In this document: piece by piece, positions 11,401 to 24,300 of the stretch
Layout: each line of letters opens with the position of its first letter
How positions within the stretch are numbered: position 1 is the stretch's first letter
DNA from: Bolinopsis microptera
Taxonomy: Eukaryota > Ctenophora > Tentaculata > Lobata > Bolinopsidae
Direction of reading: 5' to 3'
Assembly: GCF_026151205.1 (NCBI RefSeq)
Contig: NC_087074.1
Span: 20,447,765 to 20,511,764 of the forward strand
Length of the DNA stretch: 64,000 bases
Notes under the pieces: model-generated
What the model was told of the DNA's origin: nothing
Databases searched by the model: none
Seen by the model: only the letters and a program-made list of their open reading frames with translations
Translations under genes and position numbers: made by a program

Positions 11401-13539
11401 TAATGATTTGCCTGACCTTGTAAAAAATAAGATAAAGTTATTTGCTGATGATCTTAAATTAATTGGTAATGCAGCTAACCACGGTAGTGTTGCTGAAGAT
11501 ATCGAAGAATTAGAAGTTTGGGAAAGTATTTGGCTTTTACAATTTAATCCTGCCAAGTGCAAAGTAGTGCACATTAATTTTAACAACAATCCTAATTTAA
11601 ATTATAAGGTAAATGGTATAGAACTTGAAGTATCTGCACAGGAAAAAGATTTGGGGGTTATTACCCATAGCTCCCTGCTTTGGAACGAACAGATCAAAGC
11701 ATGTATCGCTAAGGCAAATCGTATGATTTGTTGGATTGTAAGGAATTTAGTTATTAGAGAAAAGGTTGTTATGATTGCTATATATAAAGCTTTAATAAGA
11801 CCTCATCTTGAGTATTGTGTCCAATTGTGGAATCCACCTGCGGCTCATGGAAGTTGGGGGACTGTTTTGGAGCTGGAGAGCGTCCAGAGGCGGTTTACCC
11901 GTCTGATTGATGAGGTGGGTACTCTTCCTTACAGCCGTAGACTGGAAATCCTCAATTTGACAACGCTGGCAGAGCGGCGAATACGTGGGGACCTTATTGA
12001 AGCTTTTAAGGTTATTAATGCTATGACTGATTATGGTTCAGACTTGTTCAGACCAAGCAGATCAGGTCTTAATCTGGTTTCATCCAATAGATGTAGTAAA
12101 AGTGTGACAAAGGTCAAGAATATCCAGAAGTCTTTTCTCCCGGAGCGAGTTATTCCATATTGGAACAAACTCCCTCCGGACGTCAAGAACTCTGTGACAG
12201 TTTTAGGTTTTAAAATTAAATTAGAAGGATATAAGATAGATATGATTTCTAAAAGTATTACAAATGATTGCTTTTTTTGGAATGTTTCTAATGAAGTTTT
12301 AGTAAGAATTGAGGGAGCCAGTTATGTCAGTAATAAAGAGAAACATAACAATTATCTTTGGTTCCATCCTTATGTGGCAAAGAAGCGTTTTATAAATCTT
12401 TATTCCACTGGGAAGTTTTTAAAATAGGATAATGTTTTTGATGAAATTGTTTTTAAATATTGTATTTGATAATCAATTAATGTTGGTGGGGAAATATTTA
12501 TTATATATTTTTTCACACAGTGCGATGATAGTTTGTAGACATGTGTGATGATGTGATGTCATAAATTTTACTTTACTTTACTTTACTAAGCATGTCTAAT
12601 GCCAAGAGGTATGAGTCACTCAAAAACCAGCTGATGAACGATCTTCCACCTTCGATCAGTGAGAAGATCCCACATGCATGTGAAAAAGGTGCATCAAGCT
12701 GGCTGACCGGACTTCCCTATGAGAAGTACGGCTTTGTCTTGAACAAGCGAGGGTTCAAAGACGCGATAGCATTGAGATATGCTCTACCCATTGCCAACAT
12801 AGCCAAGAAATGCATTTGTGGCAAAGATAACACCTACAACCACATTCTTATTTGCAAGAAAGGGGGCTTTGTCAACAGCAGACACAACCGACTGAGAGAC
12901 ACTGTTGCAAGCATTCTTGAAAAAATCTGTAATGAGGTTGTTGTAGAGCCCACACTCCAGCCATGCACTGGAGAAAGCCTTCGCCCTGGTACCATTCTGG
13001 ATGATGGGGCAAGGCTCGACATAGCAGCTAGAGGTTTGTGGTCACCAATGGAGATGGCATTTTTTGATATCAGGGTTTTACACCCCGGAGCCAAATCCAA
13101 CGCTAATCACAACACCCCAGCAAAGATGTACAGCAAGCATGAAAGAGAGAAAGAAAGGAAATATGGAGACCGCTGTGTACAAATTGAAAAAGGAACCTGC
13201 AATGGCCTTGTATTCTCGACCACCGGAGGTATGGGCCCACAGGCTACCATGTTCCTTAAACGAGTAGCAACACTTCTGGCAGCCAAGACCAGCCAGGACA
13301 AAAGCCTCATTATGGCAAATCTAAGACGTCGTTTGAGGTTTGAGCTACTTAAGACAGTATTGATTGCAGTGAGAGGACACAGAGGACGGTATTATGAGAA
13401 AGCAATACCTGTTGACGAACTGTACCTAAATCTTGCACACACCACCAACGATGAAGACAGGGGTGATGATGTTGATGATGAAGATAATGAAGTTGATGAT
13501 GAGGCTGAGAATGTAGAGGAAGATGTTTCAGAAGAGTGA
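8446..13539 (+). CDS. PHD-PHD-reverse transcriptase-restriction-like endonuclease polyprotein (disrupted)
   Basis: The frame is open from 8446 to about 10480, then shifts to the frame ending at 10973, and resumes at 12587-13539 beyond the inserted LINE. Residues about 11-49 and 84-130 form two C4HC3 zinc fingers (CHIC..CKQWYHVKC..CKTC and CPAC..CGKWFHVTC..CSSC). Reverse-transcriptase motif A is LLVDADNAFNRLN (D495, D497), motif B is EGTTQGD, and motif C is FADD (about 626-629). An unusual Pro/Glu/Lys-rich stretch of about 60 residues sits between B and C. The last part (12592-13539) has a C-x-C-x7-H-x4-C knuckle, then GARLDIAARG and FFDIRVLHP, like the restriction-like endonuclease of R2/NeSL-type LINEs, and an acidic tail. 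The clade is not assigned. Confidence 0.75.
10974..12586 (+). mobile_element. 5'-truncated CR1/L2-like LINE nested in the PHD LINE
   Basis: The insertion is bounded by TAAGC at 10969-10973 and 12587-12591. Removing it with one TAAGC rejoins the host frame exactly (SAIS followed by MSNAKR). The 3' end is a short (TTTAC)n microsatellite at about 12568-12586, the kind of tail seen in CR1/L2-type LINEs. The left end cuts into the reverse-transcriptase fingers, so the copy is 5'-truncated. Confidence 0.85.
11003..12427 (+). CDS. CR1/L2-like reverse transcriptase, truncated but open
   Basis: This is 474 residues with no stop, and the same frame is readable back to the insertion point. Motifs are YFDFSKAFDTVPH (A), SGVPQGSVLGPLLF (B), LFADDLKLI (C) and the LGV..SSLLWNEQI thumb region, followed by the usual C-terminal VQRRFTRLI segment. 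The N-terminal endonuclease and ORF1 are missing. An open frame of this length suggests a young insertion. Confidence 0.85.
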   Translation: MCKVYEKLVRAHVLNFLEHRISKHQHGFVKGKSCLSNLLETFDDILDILDEGAPVDLLYFDFSKAFDTVPHFRLLSKLEGFGVKGKVLDVIKDFLTDRTMRVSVEGQWSEVKHVLSGVPQGSVLGPLLFILYINDLPDLVKNKIKLFADDLKLIGNAANHGSVAEDIEELEVWESIWLLQFNPAKCKVVHINFNNNPNLNYKVNGIELEVSAQEKDLGVITHSSLLWNEQIKACIAKANRMICWIVRNLVIREKVVMIAIYKALIRPHLEYCVQLWNPPAAHGSWGTVLELESVQRRFTRLIDEVGTLPYSRRLEILNLTTLAERRIRGDLIEAFKVINAMTDYGSDLFRPSRSGLNLVSSNRCSKSVTKVKNIQKSFLPERVIPYWNKLPPDVKNSVTVLGFKIKLEGYKIDMISKSITNDCFFWNVSNEVLVRIEGASYVSNKEKHNNYLWFHPYVAKKRFINLYSTGKFLK

Positions 13540-13806
13540 GCTGAAAAGAAGACAAGTTTCTATTCTAATTTATTGATTATTATATTTATTGAAATAAACA
13601 TATAATATCCATTACTCCAAGAGTGATGACAGGATATTTGAAATCATCCTAAATTACATTGGTATAAATTATTTACTTGACGGATGTTACTCGTCTAAAT
13701 TTCATCGAAGTAGCGCGCGCCGCTTTCTTCTCGAAATGGCCCGATGGCAAGTGCTACAAACTGGCGCGCTCCGGGCCAGACTGCAGACCAAATTAACAAT
13801 GGTCAA

Positions 13807-15391
13807 ATTCACAATCACACAGCTACTACATACTATAGTAATCAGCGTCCAAAATACACCGAACCAGATCAATTTCATACCCAAAGGGCCTTTTCACAAG
13901 AATTTTCTTAAAATTTGGGCGATCGATTTAGTAGGAGCGCCCTTTACTAAATAAAATTGATCAAAAGACGGTTCATGGTAATAATAAATCATTGTGCATT
14001 TGGAGGTTGTAAAACCGTGAGGGAAAAGACACCAGTAGCAGGAGAAGGTTTTTGGCTTTTCACTCCGTCCCAAGAGATGCAAAACGTCGAAAAATATTCA
14101 GGGTTCACATAGCCATGTGTCTACGCTTCACATACAACATAGCCATGTGTATACGCAAGCTAAGCGAGAGGGCTCTGGTTAGAGCAAATGCCGGAGTAAC
14201 AAAACTGAAAACAAGCCCAGTTTCTTTTGTTCCGTAAAATTATATGCGTGCCGGACAAGGGTTGATCCATGTTACGTATCCCAAATATCAGAGATATATA
14301 TGGATACACCAGGAAGGAGCATCTCTGCGCGGCGTCAACCAATTAATGCGCGGCGTCAGTAAATTCACAAGTTGTCTTATTGTCCCATGGCGCTTTTCGG
14401 CGGCACGCGCTTCGCGCGCGAAAAGTGGCATGCAACGTATGTCAAGATAATGGCTTCCATGCTTTCCAGTCGTTTTAGGTAGTTAAAGACTTGGGGACTG
14501 GTTTCTATGACAAGTATCACCCACACTCTAACTCACTTTCGAGAAAAAATGTTTTCTTTTTGGAAATTTTGAGAAGTCTGTCGCTGTAAATGTAATACTT
14601 GTATAATTATAACCTACCAAGACGCGCACCGAGTTGGACTCGACAAATATTTTACGAGTATCACCCGTTAATGTAATACCGATACTTCAGTCATTTTAAA
14701 CCATGAACGTCTTTGGATGATTTTTTTGAGCGTGCTAATGGAGCTAAATCACTCTACAGTCTATCTTCGAGATTGTTCTAAAATTAACTGTGTGTTAAAT
14801 CCAGAAGGATATTACATATTTTATCTAATAGGCAACAAAACATTTTCTTTAGGGTAACTTAAATGGTTGGTATGGTAAATAAACATTAGCTGTATTACTT
14901 ATACTACTAAACGCAAAACGTATAAATACTTTCAAACTTAACTTACGACTAAAATATCATTACACTTTTAAAAATTAGGCTCAGTTGAAACACAGAAAAG
15001 GTTCACATTTGAAGTAGATTAACGCTGTCAAACCTCAGTTTAACTAATAAAAGTAACGTTGCTGAACTTGAGCAAGTGCTACTCACTTAAATTCAACAGT
15101 GTAACTTAAGTATAAAGCGCACAAATAATATAAGAACACAAGCGATAAAATTAATACTAAATCTAATTTTCCGCTAAAAATGGCTTACTTCCCCGGCTCA
15201 ACACAAGAGTGAATACTAACTGTAGGAACGGACACAAATGTGAACATCTTATTCATAAAATACTATTCTAGAAAACATCTGACTATATTATAATAATATC
15301 AATTATCAGTAGCATGATGCATGGGTCACATACGAGGGATCATCAGGGAATTTGATTAATAAATAGCATGTTCTAAGATTCAAATAAGATG
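13807..15391. other. gene-free spacer with CG-rich palindrome
   Basis: No supported gene. Around 14389-14430 a GCGCGC-rich stretch forms a strong stem (CTTTTCG .. CGCGCGCGAAAAG). A block with CATAGCCATGTGT is duplicated near 14110 and 14140. The rest is AT-rich. If the CXXC-PHD gene uses the donor at the end of its last listed exon, further exons could lie here, but I could not find one. Confidence 0.4.
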
Positions 15392-18300
15392 TCAAAAGAT
15401 AAAACTGATTGACCGTTTCTTACGAATAGTTCTCATGGAATACGTTCTGAGAGGAGGTTCACATCCTCTAACTGAACCTCCTATATTCTCGTCATTAATC
15501 TTCTTCCCTTCAGTATCCCGTGCACTATTCTGATATTTTACTAATTTAGTGACAGCTTTTAAAGAAGCTGCACCTCTCTTAGTACCACGCTTTTTGTTCT
15601 GCTTTAGTGAAGATGATGTAAGGGATCTAGGGAGGGGCGCCACTGATCCAGGTACAACATTCTGAACGCTGAAAAACACAACACCAAGTCTGGGGTAAGG
15701 AGATAAATCGTTTTCAGGAGCAGGGAACCGGAACAGTATAGGGTAGCTGAGTCTGGAGGAGAGAAGCATCTCCGTCTGGGACAGAACACCTGACATTGCC
15801 AGAGTAGGGTCCGGAACTGAGGTGATATCAGAGTCAGCAGGTACGTAGCTCTTTGTTAGAGAGGGAGAACAAATAGGGCGAGGACTGGATATGATATCAG
15901 AGTCAGCAGGTACGTAGCTCTTTGTTAGAGAGGGAGAACAAATAGGGCGAGGACTGGATATGATATCAGAGTCAGCAGGTACGTAGCTCTTTGTTAGGGA
16001 GGGAGAACAAATAGGGCGAGGACTGGTTATGGTTCCGTATCTTCCTGGTAACAGGCAGTTGTTTAATATGTGGGGTGACTTTACCAGACCTGCTTTAGGA
16101 ACGGTTATACTGTTTTTGAGTGTGTCCAACACTGCTCGCAGGTTAGGACAGCTATTTTGTAGAACAGAAGACTGGTTTTTAGGTGTTAGTGTCGGAACAT
16201 TATCCCTTGAAGAACAAAGTCCTGGGTTCCAGGTGTTGTGTTTATTAGGAAGAGGTGGAGTTACTGTGGCCACTGTTGGGGGCGGAAGTTTCGGAAGCGG
16301 CACAAAACACAGCATGTTACGGTAAAGTGTTTCCAGTGGTCTTAGATGTCGGTATATCGTGAGGGGGTGGGTCACCTGAAATATAGGTTGTTGTCAGCAT
16401 CATTTGGACACAAAACTATGACAAAATTATCTGAACAACTATAAAAATATAAAAACACTATATATGAACAATTAATAAACCAAATTTGATGAACTCAAAA
16501 TAGACTATATTTTATGTACACAACTATAACTGCATTATCTGAACAACTTATACAACATTAAATTAACAACTAAGACATGCGAATACAAGGTTAGACAGAT
16601 GACAAAGTTATACAGATGACAAGATTAGACAGATGATAAGGTTAGACAGATGACAAGATTAGACAGATGACACGATTAGACAAATGACAAGGTTAGACAG
16701 ATGACAAGATTAGACAGATGACAAGGTTAGACAGATGACAAGGTAAGACCGATGACAAGATTAGACAGATGACAAGGTTAGACAGATGACAAGGTAAGAC
16801 CGATGACAAAGTTATACAGATGACAAGATTAGACAGATGACAAGATTAGACAGATGACAAGATTAGACAGATGACAAGGTTAGACAGATGACAAGGTTAG
16901 ACAAATGACAAGATTGGACAAATGAAAAGGTTAGACAAATGACAAGGTCAGACAGATGACAAGGTTAGACAGATGACAAGGTTAGACAAATGACAAGATT
17001 GGACAAATGACAAGATTAGACAAATGACAAGATTGGACAAATGACAAGATTAGACAAATGACAAGATTAGACAGATGACAAGATTAGACAGATGACAAGG
17101 TTAGACAAATGACAAGATTAGACAGATGACAAGATTAGACAAATGACAAGATTAGACAGATGACAAGATTAGACAGATGACAAGATTAGACAGATGACAA
17201 GGTTAGACAAATGACAAGATTAGGCAGATGACAAGGTTAGACAGATGACAAGATTAGACACATGACAAGATTAGACAGATGACAAGGTTAGACAGATGAC
17301 AAGATTAGACAGATGACAAGGTTAGACAGATGACAAGATTAGACAGATGACAAGATTAGACAAATGACAAGATTAGACAAATGACAAGATTAGACAAATG
17401 ACAAGATTAGACAGATGACAAGGTTAGACAAATGACAAGATTAGACAAATGACAAGATTAGACAGATGACAAGGTTAGACAGATGACAAGATTAGACAGA
17501 TGACAAGGTTAGACAGATGACAAGATTAGACAGATGACAAGGTTAGACAGATGACAACTGTACCTCATACCGATGGAAGTCTGGTAAGGGTTACAACAGG
17601 TTGTATTTTCTGTAAGGTTAAGGGGGGAGGGGCCCCAGCACCATACGCTAGATTTGAAGAGCTGGAACTTTCCTCACACCCCTCTTTACCGAGGGTATCA
17701 GTAGTTGTAGATGCTTGCGGAGTGATAGAATCTGACCTGTCCGATTGTTCTGGAGTATTCTGAGGTTCTGAACTAGAATTTGATGGTTTTAGCTCGGAGG
17801 CTGAGTTCACATTGTTACTGAGGAGAGGGACTCTATTTCCAAACTTATTGGAGTCCTTTAGCTCAAGTCTAGGCAGTCTGACTGACTTTAACGCACTGAT
17901 GGAAGGCCCGGCAAGTAAGGGTAGTTTACTGGGACTTATCAAAGATTTGGTTTCTAGAACAGTCTTTGCCTGTTTTAGTATCTCTCTCTTTATCACTACT
18001 TTGGGTTGGAACTTACTGAACTGAAAAAGATTTGAATGAGTATTGTTAGTAAGTTTTGTGGTAGTAACCTATTAACCTAATAGTAACCTAGTAGCTAGAT
18101 AATAACCTGGTAGCCAGCTAGAAACCTGGTAACCAGATAGTATCCTAGTAACCAGATAGTAACCTAACAACTACAGATATTACTCACGATGTTACTGGTA
18201 GGCGTGGGGGTTGTTTCAGGTTGTTTTTCTGTTCGTGTAGCAGGAGTCGCCGCTAATTTAGAAAACTGAAAATATTGTAGAGCCAACTTTTCTTGTGAGA

Positions 18301-21300
18301 ACTGTTTGTTGTCAAACAATTATAATTTATACAATTATCCTACAATAAGAGGAGTGTGGGTTTTACAGAGTTAATTTTCAATGTTAACCGGAACTAATGT
18401 CGAGATTAGTTCTTACGTGACTCTTATAATTTTAATAATTTACTAATACTACACAGTATATTGTAACATCTCGGTGACGCGGGGTAAACAAAGAAACTAA
18501 CAATGTTGCCGACAGGATTAGTAGCAAAGTTGGTGTAGGGGACAGATAGAGTTACGGGGACTGCAACATTTCGGTGGGGAACTTCTAGAGTCAGAGGAAT
18601 ACCGTACTTCTGTTGCTGGGGTGGAATCACGTGACTTTAGTAACCAGCTAGTAACCTAGTAACCAGCTAGTAACCTAGTAACCAGCTAGTAATCACGTGA
18701 CTTAACAAAACTACAATAGCTTTGTCTTTTATCATTAAAATAAAATTATAACGTTAACGTAAGGTCCGTGTAAGCGAAAGTGAAAGCGAAAGTGAAAGCG
18801 AAAGTGAAATTACCCGTTGCTGGAGACAAGGTTTGCACCTCCATCTCCACATGATGGTTAGCTCCTGGTCGGTGGGAGACAGTGTACTGACCGGTTCTGT
18901 CTGACATGCCCAGTGGAGGGTAATGTTACAGTTCCAACATGTCATCATAGGGTCTGAAAAGAGAGTAATTCTGATACATTGCTTTCTTTACCCGATCATA
19001 GTATTTAAGCAAAACATAATATCCGTAAATTCTCGATTCTTTTGGCTCTTGGTGAAGACTGAAGCGTGTTTGCTCCAGATTTTCCACAAAAATATATTAT
19101 TGGTAAGGTTCATTATCTGTTTCGAGCACCATGATCAGACCTTTTTGTGGTTACAAGTAATTGGGTGTAACTAAGTGACTGACTGGAAGCTGGGATGAAG
19201 CCAGGTACCTTGGCTGGAACAGAGTAGAATAGATAGAGATAGTTCACATATTAGCTAAGCCCATTCATTTTAGAACTGCTCACCCTCGCTTAACCACAAT
19301 GTATAGAAATCACAATTTTCCTAACCCTCTCCTCTCAGGCTCTCCCCCTTCGTGGGGTTGCCTAATTTCATAGGGGAATGATCCTATAAAGACAGTATAA
19401 ATTTGACTAAAGGTTCAATATTCATATATTGTAGAGTCTCCTGCTTTGTTGTGGTAAGCAAACCCGTTGCTAACTCCCCATAAACTGAGTATTAAAACTA
19501 AGGCCATTATGTCATTAGAAAAGACCGATTACCCTAGGTAAGAAGGTAAGAGCGTCGATGCGACCTTGAGCGTGAGAGAGCTGGATCATTGGTTGTATTT
19601 CTAGAACACTCTTAACGATTAAGTTGAGCAAGGCACTGTGATGCAAAGCATGTTTTTTTTGATATTCCCTCAATTTATTTCGCTCGTATCTAAATCTTAC
19701 CCTTGCCCGTACGTTACCCTTGTTTATTTTAACCGACCCTGACATATGGGGGTGATTTGAGGTATCCCGCATAGCAAATGAAGCGGTATGTAGTACAATA
19801 CAAAACAAGTCACAGTAGATGTTGGAAGGTGTATTTACAGTTGCTTCCTAGCTGTTCCTTAGTTTCCCTGGTCTTTTCTTGCCTTCTTCGAGCTGTAAAT
19901 GAGCCATGAGGCCAAGTAGACGTTTTCGTGATAAACTGTAAAACCTCTCTGTACCGGGTTTCTCGCGGTATAAAACGTTTCATATACCGCATTAAGGGCC
20001 ATATAATATACACGTATTGTGTCGTATTGTGATTGAATACAGCTCGATATGTACTTACATCACCCACCAAATGCGATATGAACAACTCGGTTTGATTGTT
20101 GAGGAAAAGAGGTCTGGTAAGGTAGGCCGGTTTAGATTAGAACAATTGACGGTACATATTATACAGAAAGGTTTTATTTATTACAAATGTGATTATCTTA
20201 ATCCCACTGATTCATCATTGAAATCAATAAAACGATAGTACAGCAGGCTATTGGTTCGATCTTGACTGTGCCATTGGTGCAGTTTCTGTGAAAATCGATA
20301 AGGCTGTATTGTAATTAGTTATGAAACTCTAATATCGTATGGTTTACGTTTTTCAGTTTCAGACCTTTCCACTTAGTAATTCCTGATTACTAAAATCAGC
20401 CGAGATTTACTGAACTCCGACTACAAATATTGGTTATTTAAGTATTCTTGAAACGAAAAAATTCAAGAAGTTTTTTGAAAAGCATTTTTCTCCGCGTTTC
20501 ATGCAATTTGATCACTTTTGGCGAAAAAAAATTTAGAATTTTCGAAAAAAAATATAAGTGACAAATTTTCAAAGATTTTCGAAAAACTGCTTTTCTCCGT
20601 GTTTTAAGCTATTCCGATAATTTTGAGCCAAAAAAACTGAAGATATTCGACAAACAAGAAAGGTGGTAAAAAGTGGTAAAAGTGGCAAAAAGTGGCCTTA
20701 AGACACGTGGAAAAGTTTGGAAAAGTTGGTCAGCCATAAAGGGCACCTAATGGGACTCAAAAACGTCAAAAATCCTTAGAAAGCTTCTGCCTTCTTGTGT
20801 CGGCAGATCGATTTTTTCAGACGGATCTGTCTGTACTAATAAGTAGGATCTCAGACCTTAGTTTAAGAACAAACATCTCCCACAAGCGTCTGCTTGTCCG
20901 CGGCCGGACAATGGACCCCTGAATGACCATTTAGCCATCTGGGACAATGCTTACATTACCCATTAGAACAAGATGGTGCTGCCAGATAGGAGCATAAAAG
21001 AGTAGCACCTCTGTTTTGTAGAGGGCGTGTCTGTCCGGAGACACAGAATACTTTTACTACTAAATAATATTACTCTTTAACAGTTCGCTCTTTCACCACC
21101 CCATTCTTGTAAGGAAGTTATTGTATATATTTACAAAGTTGCTTCATATGTGTATATTAAGAGGGATTAAGAGGGATGGCAGGGTCTCATTAGGAGGGCT
21201 TATGAGTGTAGTTATCGTTAGAAAAACTATAATAATACCCCTAGCTACCTTTAAATGTATCACACAATACGATTAGCTCCTTACCGTTAGAAAAAACTAT

Positions 21301-24300
21301 AATAATACCCCTGGCTATCTTTAAATGTACCACAGAATACGATTAGCTCCTTCCCTTCGTATAATAATACCCCTAGCTACCTTTAAATGTATCACACAAT
21401 ACGATTAGCTCCTTCCCTTCGTATAATAATACCCCTAGCTACCTTTAAATGTATCACACAATACGATTAGCTCCTTACCGTTAGAAAAAACTATAATAAT
21501 ACCCCTGGCTATCTTTAAATGTACCACAGAATACGATTAGCTCCTTCCCTTCGTATAATAATACCCCTAGCTACCTTTAAATGTATCACACAATACGATT
21601 AGCTCCTTCCCTTCGTATAATAATACCCCTAGCTACCTTTAAATGTATCACACAATACGATTAGCTCCTTCCCTTCGTATAATAATACCCCTAGCTACCT
21701 TTAAATGTATCACACAATACGATTAGCTCCTTACCGTTAGAAAAAACTATAATAATACCCCTGGCTATCTTTAAATGTACCACAGAATACGATTAGCTCC
21801 TTCCCTTCGTATAATAATACCCCTAGCTACCTTTAAATGTATCACACAATACGATTAGCTCCTTCCCTTCGTATAATAATACCCCTAGCTACCTTTAAAT
21901 GTATCACACAATACGATTAGCTCCTTCCCTTCGTATAATAATACCCCTAGCTACCTTTAAATGTATCACACAATACGATTAGCTCCTTCGTATGGGACCG
22001 CACGTGCATGCTGGGTAATGAGTTTGCTTATGACTATGTAACGTTGGGGGTTGGGATAGACACACCAGTTATCAGCATAGTAGCTTACTCTTATTGGTTA
22101 CCTACTACTGATTCTAAACGATAATGACTACAGTAATTGCAAATCTAACGGGTTTCATCAAACATAGGAATATGTTTGAGATGCAGATGTTTCAATAAGT
22201 TCGGGTCACGAACCAAACTGTAAGTATAGTGTTACCGTGCCCTCAGTTATCTCTTTATCTCTAACCAGTTAGGACGTCGTCCAGCTGTTACACCTACAAA
22301 ATTGCTTGCATACTCATTTGGGAAGGTGGCCAACTGCCAAGTCCTTGTAATGAAATCACTAGTCCCAGTGCAAGCGGCAGATCTCCAGATTCGACACGAT
22401 CTATCTACCACGTGTTTTATGGCTATCTTGTCGGGTTACCGGATGGAGATTCAGTTTGGTAGGTTCCTACTTCTGCTTAAATTTCGAACAAAGACTTAAA
22501 GAAGGCATTTGCTTGTACGGCGTCGAATGCCCCCTCAATGTCCCGCCTATCCATTTCATCGATCGGGCAGCATTTACAAACAAAATGACTGCGGTTATTT
22601 CCAGGGCTTTTAGGTCACAATATGGATTGATAGCTGTGTATTATTTTCACACAATTATCTCCTTATCATCACGCGTGTCCTCTTCATACAGCAAAATTAG
22701 GGTAAAATGCAAGGTTTAGTGCTTTGAAATATCATTAAATAAATACACAGAAAATAATTTCAGGCCTGACCGTTTTTGGGCATTTTTTACAGTTTAAAAC
22801 CCCCTCCCAACTTTTAAAGATAAATAAAACTTACTGAGTTTCCAGTCTGATTGAGAGAGACTACACCGTACACAAGAAGTGCTCCTCTCCTCCACATGGA
22901 ATATCTGCTGCTGCAAAGTGTATTATAACTAATCTCCTTATATATGGGCATTTTAAAATGAACACCGTTCATTGAACACAACATATGGCTGCGTGGGGGA
23001 TGTTATGCACTTTTGCTTTCCAGAAATCAGCCACTGATATGATAACAGTAAAATAATGAACTTGTAAACAGTGCAAATAAACAGTGCAAATAAACAGTGC
23101 AAATAAACAGTGCAAATAAACAGTGCTATTACTATTAGTATTGAACAGCATGATATTGTTACACCCCATTAAGAACAGCTTCAGCAAAGTAAAGGATTAA
23201 AATCACACCGCCCAAAATCAGACACACGTCACAGACCACGTTTAACACGTGTAACACTTTACAGACCACGTTTAACACGTGTAACACTTTACAGAACACG
23301 TGACACACGTGACACAACACGTGACACACGTGACACAACACAACAAAAGTGCAGTTTAAGCTGATTACTAGAGTGCTAACTTACATGATCATTGCCTGTC
23401 AAAAACTTTGGTGCACCCTAATAGTGAGTGATCAGAAGGGAATCAACAAAACTAATTAAAAACTAATTAAAAACTAATTAAAAACTAATTAAAAACTAAT
23501 TAAAAACGGTAAATAACGTTAAATAAAGTAGAGTATTTGTAGTAGTGTTGGTGATGCTTGAGTGAGTCACAAGATAACAATTTCAGACACGTGGTGATTA
23601 ATTAATTTAAGGCACTTGATAAGCTAGTCAATGGCTTTCGAGGAAAACGCTGGATAAAATTATTATATATATTATATTATTAAGAAACTGTTTACACCAT
23701 TAAAATATTCAAAACCCCTAAAAGAAATCAAGTCATCCTAAAATGGTGATCAGTACAGATCAAGACAGCTAGAGTTAAAATTTGTTTCTCCAAGCAACTC
23801 TATCATCGGCTAATATCTTAAGCTTATTAAGATCATTCAAAGAGTTAAGTTTTAAACCTCTACGGGTCAAATCATTCACAATTATCTTGAACAAATTCTT
23901 ACGATGCGCACCGACGCGCCCTTTACAGTTTGTTGTGACAGCAAACTTTAACGCTAATGCAGCGGGGGAGTCATCAGCACTACGCAAGATATGACCTAGG
24001 AGCTTCCACCTAGCTTTAGGGACACGATCTGATAGCTTTACTGAGTTACATCTTAGGTATAAGTTTGCATTGGATATTGTTCCATGAGGCCAATAAATGT
24101 TCAGTAATGATCTAAGGTGTTTTCTATGGCAAATGTCTAGTTTTTCTAGTGACTTTGCAGTAGGACACCAACTACTGCAATTGTACATGATGATTGATAC
24201 AATTTGGGCTTCGTATACTGCTATCTTTCTGGTAACGGAGATATTCTGCTGAGACCAGATCTTGGTGAACTTATAGAAGGCATTGTTCCCAGCAATGCAT

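Larger units (their letters stand above)
8395..13651 (+). mobile_element. RLE-type non-LTR retrotransposon with PHD fingers, full length, 16-bp TSD
   Basis: The same 16 bp, ATTTGAAATCATCCTA, lies at 8395-8410 and 13636-13651, directly flanking one retroelement coding unit (8446-13539). This is a target-site duplication of a size usual for LINEs. The 5' leader before the ATG is only about 35 bp. The 3' leader ends without a poly-A tail, and an AATAAA-like signal lies near 13590. The unit is interrupted by a second LINE (10974-12586) and contains one frameshift near 10480, so it is inactive but recent. Confidence 0.85.
6991..13806. mobile_element. imperfect inverted-repeat element hosting nested LINEs
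   Basis: 7621-7693 and 13677-13753 are inverted copies of each other, about 73-77 bp with roughly nine matches in ten. Both carry the CACTTGCCAT end, an AGCGGCGCG block and GTAACATCCGTCAA. Outside them a second matching pair occurs: 6991-7018 and the complement of 13771-13806 share TTGACCATTGTTAAT and TCTGGCCCGG. On the left the two blocks are separated by about 600 bp that the right arm lacks, so the left arm itself seems to have taken an insertion. Removing the LINE leaves an inner element of about 0.9 kb, like a non-autonomous DNA transposon. I found no clear target duplication for it and cannot assign a superfamily. Confidence 0.65.

Noticed and set aside
16590-17557. regular short repeats resembling a CRISPR array
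   Set aside because: The units are directly adjacent without unique spacers, and this is an animal intron.
19515-19808. 97-residue minus frame
   Set aside because: No splice context, motif or family; AT-rich intron sequence makes chance frames of this size likely.
20790-21130. possible solo LTR
   Set aside because: A TATA-like word and GC-richer content are present, but no paired repeat, no TG..CA ends and no target duplication were found.
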